This document shows positions 1 to 8,877 of a DNA stretch of 64,000 nucleotides, in pieces. This DNA is from Saprospiraceae bacterium (lineage in GTDB: Bacteria; Bacteroidota; Bacteroidia; Chitinophagales; Saprospiraceae): NCBI GenBank assembly GCA_028284395.1, contig JANQRV010000339.1:1-64000 (forward strand), given 5' to 3'. The notes under the pieces were generated by a model. That model was not told where the DNA came from and made no database searches. It worked only from the letters and a program-made list of their open reading frames with translations. Positions within the stretch are counted from its first letter, which is position 1. Every line of letters begins with the position of its first letter. The translations under genes and the position numbers were made by a program.

Positions 1-2
1 CT

Positions 3-1673
3 CTTTTTTGGAAGAAATTTTGTCTAGTGCCTGCTCACGGCAATCTGGAAGGCATGAAACATCGTTTGCGGCAAAGTATGATTGTGGTGAGCGATGGAGA
101 TTCAGAACCGACCTGGGGGTTTATCGACACTTTGGGAAATTGGGTGGCATCGACTCGATTTGATTTTGCAAGAGATCTTGTTGATGGCCAATCTGTGGTG
201 GTTCGTAATGGTCGATGGGGCATTTGGGACGCAGTGGCCGACAGTATGCTGGTTGATTTTGAGTTTGCTCATATTTCTGATTACTATGGAAACTGGAAGG
301 TCAATTACCCCAATAAAGGTATCATCTTATTTGACCGAAAGGGGTGGGAGTTATCTAGTTTTGAGTACAAGTCCATTGAACCCTTTAAGGAAGGGTTCAG
401 TCGTGTGTTGGCTGATAGTACGAACCGATGGGGAATAATTGATACCCTTGGACAAGTCGTCATCCCCTGTTCGTATTTGGAAATTCGCGACTTTTCGGAA
501 GGATTGGCAGCAGTTCGTTCAGATAGTCAATGGTTTTTTATCGATACCACCGGATCGGTGGCATTAGACTTGCAGGCCATCGGCTGGTCAGTCAGTACCG
601 TCGGGAGCTTTAGCGAAGGGCTTTGCTGGTTCCGATCAGGAAAATTTGTGGGATATTTGGATCGTCGAGGCAATGTAGTGATCCCTCCAGATAGATATGT
701 GAATGGCTTGGATTTTGAGAATGGAATAGCAAGGGTCGTAGCGGCTAACCGTAAGACCGGTTTGGTCGATAAAGAAGGTAAAGAAATACTGTCGCCTTCT
801 GCTTTTGAAGTGATCAGGGACTTCAACGAATATGGAGTTGCCAAAGTGGCAAGAAGAGCGACAGTCAAAAAGTTTGAATTGATCGATCGGCAAGGCAATG
901 TACTCACCACGGCTGGAAAGAAATACGATTTCATCGGAGAATTCGAAAATGGATTGGCCCTAGCGAAAACCGGAAACAGGTTTGGCTACCTTGATACCTT
1001 GGGAAAAGTTGCCGTTGCATTTCAATTTGTCGCTGCCCGAAGCTTTTCTGAGGGGTTAGCTGCCGTAAAACTGGAAAACCGGAAGGGGTGGATTTATATT
1101 GACGGCGATGGTCAGAAAGCATTCGATGGTCAGTTTGCCGTTGCAAAATCATATCGGAATGGTTTTGCCGAAGTGCAAGTTCGGTTGAATGACCTGAGCA
1201 CAAAGATGGTTCTGGATTCCAATGGCCATGCTGTCCATTTTGAGAGAGGGACTTTTCAATTCTATCACGAAGGCATTTTTGGAATGCACGATAAAGATTC
1301 TCCGGTCCGGAAGCACCCCTTTTACTACGCTGATAAGAAAGGGAATAATCTATTCGATCTGTATTTTGAAAAGATTGAACCCTTTTATCAGGGGTTTGCT
1401 TATGCAGAACAAAACAGTAGGAAGGTTATTTTGGATAAATTAGGCATGTTCGCTTTACGTCCCAAATATCGGGCTGTGGAACTCCTGGGAGATGGGTATT
1501 CATTGGTAAGACCTCCGGCTTTTGGTATCATAAGTCGAACTGGAGAAGAGCTTCTACCTCCGGAGTTCGATTTTGTAACCGTTTTGAGTGGGAATATTCT
1601 GAAAGCCGAAAAGGGCGAACAAATTGGGTACATGAATGCTCGTGGTCAATGGATTTGGAGCATGCAAAAGTAA
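3..1673 (+). CDS. WG-repeat protein, 5' end cut by window edge
   Basis: The reading frame is open from the first bases of the window, so the true start probably lies upstream; the first start-like codon inside is GTG at 27. About twelve degenerate WG (KWG) beta-hairpin repeats cover the whole protein, each with a core like WGFIDTLG or FGYLDTLG followed by a V-I-P turn and an EGLA/NGLA motif roughly 20 residues later. Such repeats are common in secreted or surface proteins of Bacteroidota and have no known enzymatic role. No C-terminal sorting domain follows the last repeat. The gene converges on the pterin dehydratase gene 15 bases downstream. Family assignment is firm, function unknown. Confidence 0.85.
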   Translation, partial: LFWKKFCLVPAHGNLEGMKHRLRQSMIVVSDGDSEPTWGFIDTLGNWVASTRFDFARDLVDGQSVVVRNGRWGIWDAVADSMLVDFEFAHISDYYGNWKVNYPNKGIILFDRKGWELSSFEYKSIEPFKEGFSRVLADSTNRWGIIDTLGQVVIPCSYLEIRDFSEGLAAVRSDSQWFFIDTTGSVALDLQAIGWSVSTVGSFSEGLCWFRSGKFVGYLDRRGNVVIPPDRYVNGLDFENGIARVVAANRKTGLVDKEGKEILSPSAFEVIRDFNEYGVAKVARRATVKKFELIDRQGNVLTTAGKKYDFIGEFENGLALAKTGNRFGYLDTLGKVAVAFQFVAARSFSEGLAAVKLENRKGWIYIDGDGQKAFDGQFAVAKSYRNGFAEVQVRLNDLSTKMVLDSNGHAVHFERGTFQFYHEGIFGMHDKDSPVRKHPFYYADKKGNNLFDLYFEKIEPFYQGFAYAEQNSRKVILDKLGMFALRPKYRAVELLGDGYSLVRPPAFGIISRTGEELLPPEFDFVTVLSGNILKAEKGEQIGYMNARGQWIWSMQK

Positions 1674-1688
1674 CTACACATGCCGGCA

Positions 1689-1931
1689 TTATGAAAACCG
1701 GGCGTATACTCGATCGATCGCTTTTGCCAGGGCCCGGTCTTTATCCGTTACGATATTACCGGCATCATGGGTTGACAGACTGATTGTAACCGTATTGTAA
1801 ACATTGCTCCAATTGGGGTGATGGTTCTGCGTCTCTGCATAAAAAGCAACTTCCGTCATGAATGCAAATGCAGCTTTGAAGTCGGCAAATTTGAAAGATG
1901 CATGTAATTGATTGTCTTTTTCCTCCCACAT
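1689..1931 (-). CDS. 4a-hydroxytetrahydrobiopterin dehydratase (PCD/DCoH family)
   Basis: This 80-residue protein carries the pterin carbinolamine dehydratase signature: the histidine cluster [11 protein letters not shown] at about residues 40-50 and the closing [16 protein letters not shown] segment. The family dehydrates 4a-hydroxytetrahydrobiopterin so that the cofactor of aromatic amino acid hydroxylases can be recycled. The protein is short but lacks none of the core, matching the compact bacterial versions. No phenylalanine hydroxylase gene is next to it; the neighbours are a WG-repeat gene (convergent) and an M42 peptidase gene 28 bases upstream on the same strand, so it may be cotranscribed with that peptidase. 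Confidence 0.9.
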   Translation of the reverse strand: MWEEKDNQLHASFKFADFKAAFAFMTEVAFYAETQNHHPNWSNVYNTVTISLSTHDAGNIVTDKDRALAKAIDRVYARFS

Positions 1932-1959
1932 GATTATTTCGTTTTCAGATTCTGGTAAA

Positions 1960-3057
1960 CTAAAAGCCTAAATCGCCTGATCCGCCTTCCAGGTCGATGT
2001 TTTCAAAAGCCCAATTATTGTTATCGATGTTTTCCAATGCTGTAGTTAGTAGCTGGATACTATCGGCAATGTCTTGCTTATGGGCGAGCTCGATGGTTTG
2101 ATGAATATGACGCAATGGAATTGAGATAGCTCCCGTGATGGCACCATTCTTACCGTAGCGTTGGATACCTGCAGTGTCTGTTCCGCCGGCCGGGAGAATT
2201 TCGGGCTGCCATTTGATGTCGTTTTCGGTGGCGATTTTTTTCAGATACTTTACCATTCTATAATCACAAATGGTGGAGCCATCCATGATCTTGATGGCTG
2301 TCCCGCCCCCCAATTTGGTAACGTACTCGTGTGGTTGGGCTGCTGGGACATCAAAGGCGATGGTCACATCCAGACCAAATCCAAAATCTGGATTGATGGC
2401 ATGGGCGGCGGAGATTGCTCCTCTTAGTCCCACCTCTTCCTGAACAGTAAAGACGCCGTAAACATCATAGGGTACTTCCTTGTCCTGTAAGGCTTTTAAG
2501 GTTTCGATTAGGATATAAACAGATACTCTGTTGTCAATGGATTTGCAAGTCACGCAATTTCCCATTTCGACCAAATCTCGATCCCGGGTGATCGGATCAC
2601 CAATCGAAACGATTGCTTGTACTTCCTCTTTCTTCATACCGGTGTCGATGAAGTATTCTGTGATGGGGAGCGGCTTGGTTCTTTCTGCCGGGCTCATAAT
2701 GTGGATCGGCTTGCAGCCCATAACCCCATAAATATCTTCTTTGCCGTGGATGATGACTCTTTGTGAAGTTAGTGTTTTGGGATCGAAACCCCCGAGTGTA
2801 TGAAACCGAATGAATCCCTCGTCGTCGATATGGGTGACAATGAAAGAGATTTCATCCATATGAGCTGCAATCATCACTTTTTTGCGTTCTTTACCTCTTT
2901 TAATGGCATAAATATTCCCCATGGCATCCACGGTAATCTTATCTACTAGAGGACGGACTTCTCGTACGACCAATTCTCTGATTCTCTGTTCGAAACCTGG
3001 AGCACCTGCAACTTCACAGATTTCCTTCAGCAGTTGTATATCGATCATCTTGCTCAT
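1960..3057 (-). CDS. M42 family metallopeptidase (glutamyl aminopeptidase/endoglucanase-like)
   Basis: The 365-residue protein is a co-catalytic zinc aminopeptidase of family M42. Visible family residues are AAHMDE (first metal ligand His and catalytic Asp), the [10 protein letters not shown] catalytic glutamate segment, the GLDV Asp ligand and the C-terminal RHIHQ ligand histidine. M42 enzymes trim cytosolic peptides as large tetrahedral assemblies. I chose the ATG at 3057 because it starts a typical N-terminus ([21 protein letters not shown]); an in-frame ATG at 3111 would add 18 residues unlike the family. It diverges from the flippase gene at 3133, with 75 bases between starts. Confidence 0.9.
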   Translation of the reverse strand: MSKMIDIQLLKEICEVAGAPGFEQRIRELVVREVRPLVDKITVDAMGNIYAIKRGKERKKVMIAAHMDEISFIVTHIDDEGFIRFHTLGGFDPKTLTSQRVIIHGKEDIYGVMGCKPIHIMSPAERTKPLPITEYFIDTGMKKEEVQAIVSIGDPITRDRDLVEMGNCVTCKSIDNRVSVYILIETLKALQDKEVPYDVYGVFTVQEEVGLRGAISAAHAINPDFGFGLDVTIAFDVPAAQPHEYVTKLGGGTAIKIMDGSTICDYRMVKYLKKIATENDIKWQPEILPAGGTDTAGIQRYGKNGAITGAISIPLRHIHQTIELAHKQDIADSIQLLTTALENIDNNNWAFENIDLEGGSGDLGF

Positions 3058-3093
3058 TTTCTCGTTAAATGGAATGAGGGAACAAATTAGGAT

Positions 3094-3101
3094 TATTTTT
3101 G
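3094..3101 (+). promoter_or_regulatory. -7 box TATTTTTG upstream of flippase gene
   Basis: An exact match to the Bacteroidota TAnnTTTG -7 element lies 31 bases before the ATG at 3133. A clear -33 TTTG element at the usual 19-21 base distance is not seen, so this is a candidate only. Confidence 0.45.
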
Positions 3102-3132
3102 CATCGTTCAATCATCAGAGAAATAAAATTTC

Positions 3133-4626
3133 ATGTCACTAATAAAACAGTTGGCTAAGGAAACGGCGATCTATGGTATTAGTAGCATTTTAGCTCGGTT
3201 ATTGCCGTTCGTCATTTTTACGCCATTCTATACTTGGTTGTTTGAGAAAATAGAATACGGGATTGTCACGGAGGTTTATGTATGGACAGCGGTATTGATC
3301 GTCCTGTTCACCTATCGAATGGAAACTACTTTCTTCCGATTCGGTAGTAAGAAGGAGGATATGGAAAAGGCGTTTTCTACTGCTTCGCTTTCCTTGATTT
3401 TGACGACTGTTTTATTTGGGGGGATCCTGCTGTTGTTGACCCCAACGATTACCGAGTTGCTATTCAAAGAAGCGTCGAGACAACCCCTCTTCCTACTGTT
3501 GGTAAGTATTGTGGCTCTCGATACGCTTGCTGCTATTCCGTTTGCCCGCTTGCGATTGGAAAAAAGACCGATGCGATTTGCGGTGATCAAGATTGTTAAC
3601 ATTTTGACTAATATTGCGTTCGTCTTCTTTTTTCTGATGGCGTGTCCCTGGCTGATCGACAATGGTTATTCCTCTTTCGAGTATATATATGAAGAGGAAA
3701 GTCGTATAACCTACGTTTTTTGGGCAAATTTGATTGCGAGTCTGGTCACCCTGATCATTTTTTTGCCGATGTACGGCAAGATGAAATTCAAATTCGATCT
3801 TAACCTTTGGAAACGGATGTTGGTATATACCGGCCCGCTGATCATTGTTGGACTGGCCGGAGTGATTAATCAGTTATCGGGGAATACCTTGATAAAAGAA
3901 TTGGCTTCGGATGATTACAACCGGAATTTCGAGTTCGAAGCTATTTATGCAGCAATTGCCAAATTGGCCGTATTTATGAATTTATTTACCCAGGCTTTCA
4001 ATTATGCCGCTGAACCCTTCTTTTTTAATAATGCTCACCGGAAGGATGCCCGACAGAACTATGCTGATGTAGCCAGGTTGTTCACGATTACCGGAGTCTT
4101 TGTTTTTCTTGGAATTTGGTTTTACATCGATATTGTAAAGCGATTCATTGCCGACAAATATCACGAGCACCTAGAGATAGCTCCAATCTTACTGTTGGCG
4201 TATCTGTTTTTGGGACTGTACTACAATTTTTCAATCTGGTATAAATTGACGGACCAGACCAAATATGGAGGAGCGATTGCTCTTGCAGGAGTTGTCATTA
4301 CCCTTGGGTTAAACCTAACCTTGATTCCCGATCCGGATATTAGTTTTTACGGACCGGCATGGGCGGCATTGGCCTGTTATTTTTTTATGACCTCCATTGC
4401 TTATTTGCTGGGCCGCAAGAAATACCCAATACCCTATGAAATAGGCCGAATGGCGGCGGCTATTATCATCGGTCTGCTGTTGTTTGGGGTGAGCTTTTGG
4501 ATGAGAAACGTAATTGGATTGGAACCGATAACGCTGATGTTGAGCAACACGGTTTTATTAGTGGTGTTTGCCTTGGTGATATACCGAATGGAGAAGCCAT
4601 TTTTTGAGCGCGTCCTACGCACTTAA
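3133..4626 (+). CDS. Polysaccharide/oligosaccharide flippase (Wzx-like, MOP superfamily)
   Basis: This 497-residue protein is built almost entirely of hydrophobic helices, around 12 to 14, with the opening pattern KQLAKETAIYGISSILARLLPF that is typical of Bacteroidota Wzx/RfbX-like flippases. Members move lipid-linked sugar units across the inner membrane for O-antigen, capsule or exopolysaccharide assembly. No glycosyltransferase or polymerase genes flank it, so it is an isolated copy rather than part of a surface polysaccharide cluster, and its substrate cannot be inferred. It converges on the DUF4294 gene with 14 bases between stops. Confidence 0.85.
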   Translation: MSLIKQLAKETAIYGISSILARLLPFVIFTPFYTWLFEKIEYGIVTEVYVWTAVLIVLFTYRMETTFFRFGSKKEDMEKAFSTASLSLILTTVLFGGILLLLTPTITELLFKEASRQPLFLLLVSIVALDTLAAIPFARLRLEKRPMRFAVIKIVNILTNIAFVFFFLMACPWLIDNGYSSFEYIYEEESRITYVFWANLIASLVTLIIFLPMYGKMKFKFDLNLWKRMLVYTGPLIIVGLAGVINQLSGNTLIKELASDDYNRNFEFEAIYAAIAKLAVFMNLFTQAFNYAAEPFFFNNAHRKDARQNYADVARLFTITGVFVFLGIWFYIDIVKRFIADKYHEHLEIAPILLLAYLFLGLYYNFSIWYKLTDQTKYGGAIALAGVVITLGLNLTLIPDPDISFYGPAWAALACYFFMTSIAYLLGRKKYPIPYEIGRMAAAIIIGLLLFGVSFWMRNVIGLEPITLMLSNTVLLVVFALVIYRMEKPFFERVLRT

Positions 4627-4640
4627 TGGTACGGGCTCGG

Positions 4641-5237
4641 CTACCCTTTAGAATAAGAAATATCCATATCGTTCAAAACGGCATCCAGGATGGGATCTTC
4701 GCCAGGTATGTACCCTTTTTTTAGCTTATAGCCCAGGAAACTACCCGCTATTTTCCATTTTCTGGCAGTAATTCCATTTCTAAGATCTTTAATCAGGAAA
4801 TACATGGGCGTATCAAGCTCTTTTTCAATCATTTTGATTAGAATACGACCCTGAGTTCTGGTCAATTTTTTCAACGGGTCAGTAAATTCGTCTTTTAGAT
4901 CTTTATGTAGCTGCTTAGTGTATTTTCTTCGTTGTTTTTTCTTCATTTGCTGGGTTTCGATCTCTAGTTCTTTAAATATTTTGATCGCTTCCACAGCATA
5001 GGGATATACCTTGGCAGCATACCGGCGATATTTCCGATAGCGGTTGTATTCTTCTTTACTTTCAAACTCTCTAAATGAAGAAACCGAAACTCCGTCTAGA
5101 TTGACAAGCACCAACGTATCTCCACATTCGTCAATTATAAATGGCATGAACTCACCATTCACTCGAGTGGTGCCGTCTTGAGCCATTAAGAATGGAGAGC
5201 ACATTATCCCTATCAAAAGCAGCTTAAAATTCCTCAT
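4641..5237 (-). CDS. DUF4294 domain-containing secreted protein
   Basis: From the ATG at 5237 the protein begins with a signal peptide (MRNFKLLLIGIMCSPFLMAQ), and 198 residues follow in total; an in-frame start 9 codons earlier would spoil the signal. The body is lysine- and arginine-rich with the DUF4294 core around RYRKYRRYAAKVYPYAVEA and the conserved end GFLGYKLKKGYIPGEDPILD-like segment (here SFLGYKLKKGYIPGEDPI). DUF4294 is found almost only in Bacteroidota and has no assigned function. The basic central helix suggests a structural or envelope role, which is inference. Neighbours give no further clue. Confidence 0.85.
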   Translation of the reverse strand: MRNFKLLLIGIMCSPFLMAQDGTTRVNGEFMPFIIDECGDTLVLVNLDGVSVSSFREFESKEEYNRYRKYRRYAAKVYPYAVEAIKIFKELEIETQQMKKKQRRKYTKQLHKDLKDEFTDPLKKLTRTQGRILIKMIEKELDTPMYFLIKDLRNGITARKWKIAGSFLGYKLKKGYIPGEDPILDAVLNDMDISYSKG

Positions 5238-5368
5238 TTCAATACAATTTCTAAACAACTTCAATTTAAGGCAAATTTTAGAATGATGCTGTTTCGGTTC
5301 TGTTAATATTGGTATATTGACAACGAATATTGCCTCTGAATAGTTTATTGCTCTAAAATCATACTGTT

Positions 5369-6535
5369 TTGTTGAAAGAAGAAAATTTGGCTTTGGAGTT
5401 TACACGTCGGATCCGGTTAAGTATTGAAAATCAAACCTTTGTTAAGGTGACTTTAAGTAAGTCAACTGGTGCCGCAGAAAAACCGAAGAACATCTACGGG
5501 CGATTGGTGGAGATAAAAGGAAGAGAACAATTGTCGTTTACGCTGCGATTCCAAACGCGGGATGAAGTTAAAAATTTCGATCCGGAGGAAGGTCTGGAAA
5601 ATTTGACTGGGTGGCTCGGAAGCCATTTTCTCAATGCCGATTTGTTTACTCTTGATGGTGACTTTACACTTTTGTACAATCGAAAAAGAAAACCTCGGAT
5701 TTTGCAGAAGCGACCTTCTTTTTCGGAGCGACAACCCATGTCGCACGATAGGCAGAAAAGACGGTGGGTCGTGGGAGAAGACAGTCCCTATTTGCATCAT
5801 TTGGGCATTACGAGTCGGGAGGGAAAGGTACTCAAAGCAGGACAAAAAAAGTATCGTCAGATCAACAAGTATATCGAAATCGTCGCCACTTTATTGAAGC
5901 AATGCGAATTACCGAGTTCGTCCACGATCGTCGATATGGGTTCGGGTAAAGGATATTTAACATTTGCTCTTTACGACTACCTTGCCCACTGGAAGGACAT
6001 GCGGCCAGCAATAACCGGAATTGAACTGCGCCCCAATTTGGTGGAGCTTTGCAATCAAATTGCTCGAGACATTGGTTTCGAACATTTGAACTTTGTCGCC
6101 CAGGACATACAAGAATTTCCCACAGAGAGAATAGATATGCTGATTGCTTTACACGCTTGTGATACCGCAACAGATATTGCCCTGGCAAAGGGCATTCAAG
6201 CAAACGCCAAAATCATTGTGGTAGCTCCATGTTGCCACCGACAGATTCGCAATCAGATGGATTGTCAAAATGAACTAAAGCCCATACTTGATTTTGGCAT
6301 TCTGAAAGAACGACAGGCGGAGATATTGACCGATGGCCTCCGGGCGCTAATCTTAGAAGCAAATGGCTATCGGACGAAAGTCTTTGAGTTCATCTCGACG
6401 GAACACACGAGTAAAAACCTGATGATCACTGCTGTACAGGGTAAAAAAGATCCGGGAGCATTAGAAAAGGTAGACAATATTAAGCGGAAATATGGTATCG
6501 AATACCACTATTTGGAAAAGCTGTTGGCTAAATAA
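5369..6535 (+). CDS. Class I SAM-dependent methyltransferase (METTL25/Methyltransf_32-like)
   Basis: The 388-residue protein has a poorly conserved N-terminal half of about 150 residues and a Rossmann methyltransferase domain from about 185. Motif I is VDMGSGKGYLTFALYDYL, followed by GIELRPNLVELCN (acidic ribose-binding loop), IALHACDTATDIAL and the unusual Cys-rich motif VVAPCCHRQIRNQ. The HACDTATD and PCCH motifs are shared with the METTL25-like group, whose substrates include RNA or ribosomal protein. The only available start is TTG at 5369 (or TTG at 5372), because a stop lies just upstream in frame. The 3' end overlaps the end of hemA by 8 bases. Confidence 0.8.
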   Translation: MLKEENLALEFTRRIRLSIENQTFVKVTLSKSTGAAEKPKNIYGRLVEIKGREQLSFTLRFQTRDEVKNFDPEEGLENLTGWLGSHFLNADLFTLDGDFTLLYNRKRKPRILQKRPSFSERQPMSHDRQKRRWVVGEDSPYLHHLGITSREGKVLKAGQKKYRQINKYIEIVATLLKQCELPSSSTIVDMGSGKGYLTFALYDYLAHWKDMRPAITGIELRPNLVELCNQIARDIGFEHLNFVAQDIQEFPTERIDMLIALHACDTATDIALAKGIQANAKIIVVAPCCHRQIRNQMDCQNELKPILDFGILKERQAEILTDGLRALILEANGYRTKVFEFISTEHTSKNLMITAVQGKKDPGALEKVDNIKRKYGIEYHYLEKLLAK

Positions 6536-7757
6536 CGGCTTCTCTAGCGGCCTTCATTGGTATGCCAATGCACTTCTTTTCCATATAAGTCATCATGCGT
6601 TCGAGTAGCTCCCGACTCTCCTGGTCCAGGGAGGCAACTTCTTTTTGGAAGACCTCGTTGAACGCTTTTTCTCTGACGGCTTTTACTTCCGTAGGGATTT
6701 GTCGCAATGCAATTTCGAGTTGACGTTGACGAAGCAAAACGGGAAACTGATCCAGTTCTTCAGAGAGAAGATTTCGAGCTTTAACGACTTCTTGTTCGCG
6801 ATAGGATAGATTGACATCAGCAAGAGATTTCAGTCCTTCGATTTCGATGTAGCGGACTGGGTAATGCTCCAGTACTTCTTTGTCAACATTATGCGGGATG
6901 GCAAGATCGATAAGGATCTTTGACGTGGTTTCACCAGCCAGCAATGTGGTGTACATTTGCCGATCGATGATTGGGGTCACGGCACCGGTACACACAATCA
7001 TGCAATCAAAGCCCCCTTTATGATTTGACAATTCAGATAAAGATGCAGCTTTACCACCAACCATCTCTGCAAGAAGGCTGGCTTTACTTTCGGATCGATT
7101 GAAAACCGTGAGGTTCTCATAACCGTACTTTGCCAGAAATTTGGTGACAAGGGTATTGGTTTGGCCTGCGCCGATCATCAAAATCCTTGCATCTTTCGGC
7201 AGGTTGGTCTTTAGCATTTGCCGTATGGCTAATGAAACTACCGAAACCGGTTTCTCTCCAATACCGGTTTTAGAATAAACCGCTTTTGCGGCTAACACAG
7301 CTCGATCTAATGCCAACTTGAGTTGATCGCCAATCAACTGCCATTCTAAACACTTCTGATATGCTTCACGAAGCTGCCGCAATATCTCTCTTTCTCCGAT
7401 TACCAATGAGTCGATAGAAGCACTAACTTCCATCAAGTGATTGAGTGCAGCTCTCCCCTCCAATTTAAGAATGGGATCGCTGATTGGATGGTCATCTGAA
7501 GTTGTTTCTGTTTGGCCAACAGATTGTAAGAATCTCGAGACGAAACTCTCGTCTAGCGGAGCATCGCTCGTAAAAAAATACATCACCCGGTTGCAAGTCT
7601 GCAAATAAAAAAGTTCTCCTAAATCAAGTTGAGAACGAATTGCTTTTAACCGGGCTTCTATGCCAATACCATTTTCATCTGCAACAACATAGTGTTTCAG
7701 ATGTTTGAGGTTAACGGTCTTATGTGTGACGCTTAATATTTTGTAATGGCTTAGCAT
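6528..7757 (-). CDS. hemA: Glutamyl-tRNA reductase
   Basis: HemA reduces glutamyl-tRNA(Glu) to glutamate-1-semialdehyde with NADPH, the first committed step of C5-pathway tetrapyrrole synthesis. The 409-residue sequence has the catalytic cysteine in YLQTCNRV (C55), the SIDSLVIGEREILRQLREAY substrate region, the nucleotide-binding motif MIGAGQTNTLV and a C-terminal dimerisation helix. No other heme gene is adjacent, so this is a separated hem locus. A good -7 box lies 48 bases upstream of the start (7805-7812), and an inverted repeat lies further upstream at 7848-7870. The stop codon overlaps the convergent methyltransferase gene. Confidence 0.95.
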   Translation of the reverse strand: MLSHYKILSVTHKTVNLKHLKHYVVADENGIGIEARLKAIRSQLDLGELFYLQTCNRVMYFFTSDAPLDESFVSRFLQSVGQTETTSDDHPISDPILKLEGRAALNHLMEVSASIDSLVIGEREILRQLREAYQKCLEWQLIGDQLKLALDRAVLAAKAVYSKTGIGEKPVSVVSLAIRQMLKTNLPKDARILMIGAGQTNTLVTKFLAKYGYENLTVFNRSESKASLLAEMVGGKAASLSELSNHKGGFDCMIVCTGAVTPIIDRQMYTTLLAGETTSKILIDLAIPHNVDKEVLEHYPVRYIEIEGLKSLADVNLSYREQEVVKARNLLSEELDQFPVLLRQRQLEIALRQIPTEVKAVREKAFNEVFQKEVASLDQESRELLERMMTYMEKKCIGIPMKAAREAVI

Positions 7758-7804
7758 ACCTGATTTCTACCGAATTTTCGTAGCATAAAAGTACTTTAGA
7801 TCCC

Positions 7805-7812
7805 CAAAACTA
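7805..7812 (-). promoter_or_regulatory. -7 box TAGTTTTG of hemA promoter
   Basis: Read on the minus strand, this is an exact TAnnTTTG match located 47 bases before the hemA ATG at 7757. It gives a leader of about 40 nucleotides, normal for this phylum. The -33 element is not obvious. Confidence 0.55.
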
Positions 7813-7847
7813 GTGTCACGCTTCTGTAAACAGCATTTTTCTGTTGG

Positions 7848-7870
7848 CTATTTAGAAGGTGTCTAAATAG
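7848..7870. repeat. Perfect 9-bp inverted repeat in hemA-araC spacer
   Basis: CTATTTAGA at 7848-7856 and TCTAAATAG at 7862-7870 are exact reverse complements around a 5-base centre. It lies upstream of the hemA -7 box and 138 bases before the araC start, with no T-run, so an operator or a leader hairpin is more likely than a terminator. Part of it (TTAGAAGGTGT, 7852-7862) recurs at 7937-7947. Confidence 0.5.
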
Positions 7871-7936
7871 TAATAGTGGTGGTTGGTTGCGTGGCAAACC
7901 TAGTGCACTTGACTATCTACTGCTTATTAAGTGAGA

Positions 7937-7947
7937 TTAGAAGGTGT
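7937..7947 (+). repeat. Second copy of TTAGAAGGTGT direct repeat upstream of araC-type gene
   Basis: The 11-base string TTAGAAGGTGT occurs at 7852-7862 and again here, 85 bases apart, in the 250-base spacer between hemA and the AraC-family gene. AraC proteins usually bind direct repeats, so these may be sites for the adjacent regulator; spacing is larger than usual. Confidence 0.3.
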
Positions 7948-8007
7948 TAGGTTCCCGGAGTCTAAAAATTCTTAAAACTAAGTTAGTGATTTTTTATTCT
8001 ATTTAAT

Positions 8008-8799
8008 ATGGTCTATCAGGAAATAAATCCCGATCCTTCCCTTAAAGAGTACATTCTTTGTTACTGGAAGTTCACGGTTTCCGAGCTAAAGGATTCGGAA
8101 GAACCTCTGCGTCATTTTTTTCCACCGGATGGATGCACTTCCCTTATTTTTGTTTCGATACCAAAATTCCAGTTTAAGGATACCATTTTGTTTGGTCCCA
8201 CGAAACTAATCACCGAGAAACCGGTCATCGCATGCTCTTCCATTCTAGGGATTCGGCTTAAACCGGGCATTGTGCAGCAACTTTTTCCCATTCTCCCTTT
8301 GGATCTAAAAGACCAGAGCTTGAGCCCGGTTCCCGTCTTAGATAATTTTGACTATGGAACGATACACGAAAAGCTGTTGGAAGAAGGCGATCATTTCGCC
8401 TTCGTTAATGATTGGTGTAGGCAGGTTTTTTCTGACCGATCGATTGAGTTTGACCCATTGGTCAGGCAGGCAACCGAGCTGCTTTTCGAAGCCCAGGGAA
8501 ATATTAAGATATCGGAAATCCTTCGACAGGTTCCATTGAGCGAGCGACAGTTGCAGAAAAGATTTAAACGAGAAGTAGGATTGACACTAAAGGAATTTGC
8601 TACCGCAATGAGAATCCGGGCGTCCATCATAAATCTCGAGATTGAGAAAGAGGATTATCAAGACACCGTATTCAACTCCGGTTACTACGATCAGGCCCAT
8701 TTTATCCGCGATTTTTCCAATTTGTCCAAGATCTCGCTACCGGCATTTAAATCCTACATCCGGAACATCCATCACGTAGATGTCGAGTTTCGTAAGTAG
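8008..8799 (+). CDS. AraC family transcriptional regulator (DUF6597-type N-terminus)
   Basis: The 263-residue protein has an N-terminal sensing domain of the DUF6597 type (YCYWKFTV-like opening, FFPPDGCTSLIF) and a C-terminal AraC double helix-turn-helix from about 165. The second helix region reads LSERQLQKRFKREVGLTLKEFATAMRIRA, and the family signature YDQAHFIRDFSNLSKISLPAF closes it. It likely controls the secreted protein gene that begins 78 bases downstream on the same strand, though that gene has its own promoter box. The spacer in front holds two copies of an 11-base repeat that may be its binding sites (inference). Confidence 0.88.
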   Translation: MVYQEINPDPSLKEYILCYWKFTVSELKDSEEPLRHFFPPDGCTSLIFVSIPKFQFKDTILFGPTKLITEKPVIACSSILGIRLKPGIVQQLFPILPLDLKDQSLSPVPVLDNFDYGTIHEKLLEEGDHFAFVNDWCRQVFSDRSIEFDPLVRQATELLFEAQGNIKISEILRQVPLSERQLQKRFKREVGLTLKEFATAMRIRASIINLEIEKEDYQDTVFNSGYYDQAHFIRDFSNLSKISLPAFKSYIRNIHHVDVEFRK

Positions 8800-8853
8800 A
8801 AGCCCATTTTTCATAATGACGGTTTTTTCCAATCACCTTTTTTCCAAACCCTT

Positions 8854-8861
8854 TAAGTTTG
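8854..8861 (+). promoter_or_regulatory. -7 box TAAGTTTG for secreted DUF1579-like gene
   Basis: Exact TAnnTTTG match 16 bases before the ATG at 8878, with a T-rich stretch at about 8824-8828 near the -33 position. It argues for a separate transcript from the araC-type gene. Confidence 0.5.
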
Positions 8862-8877
8862 AAGAAAATCAATATTT

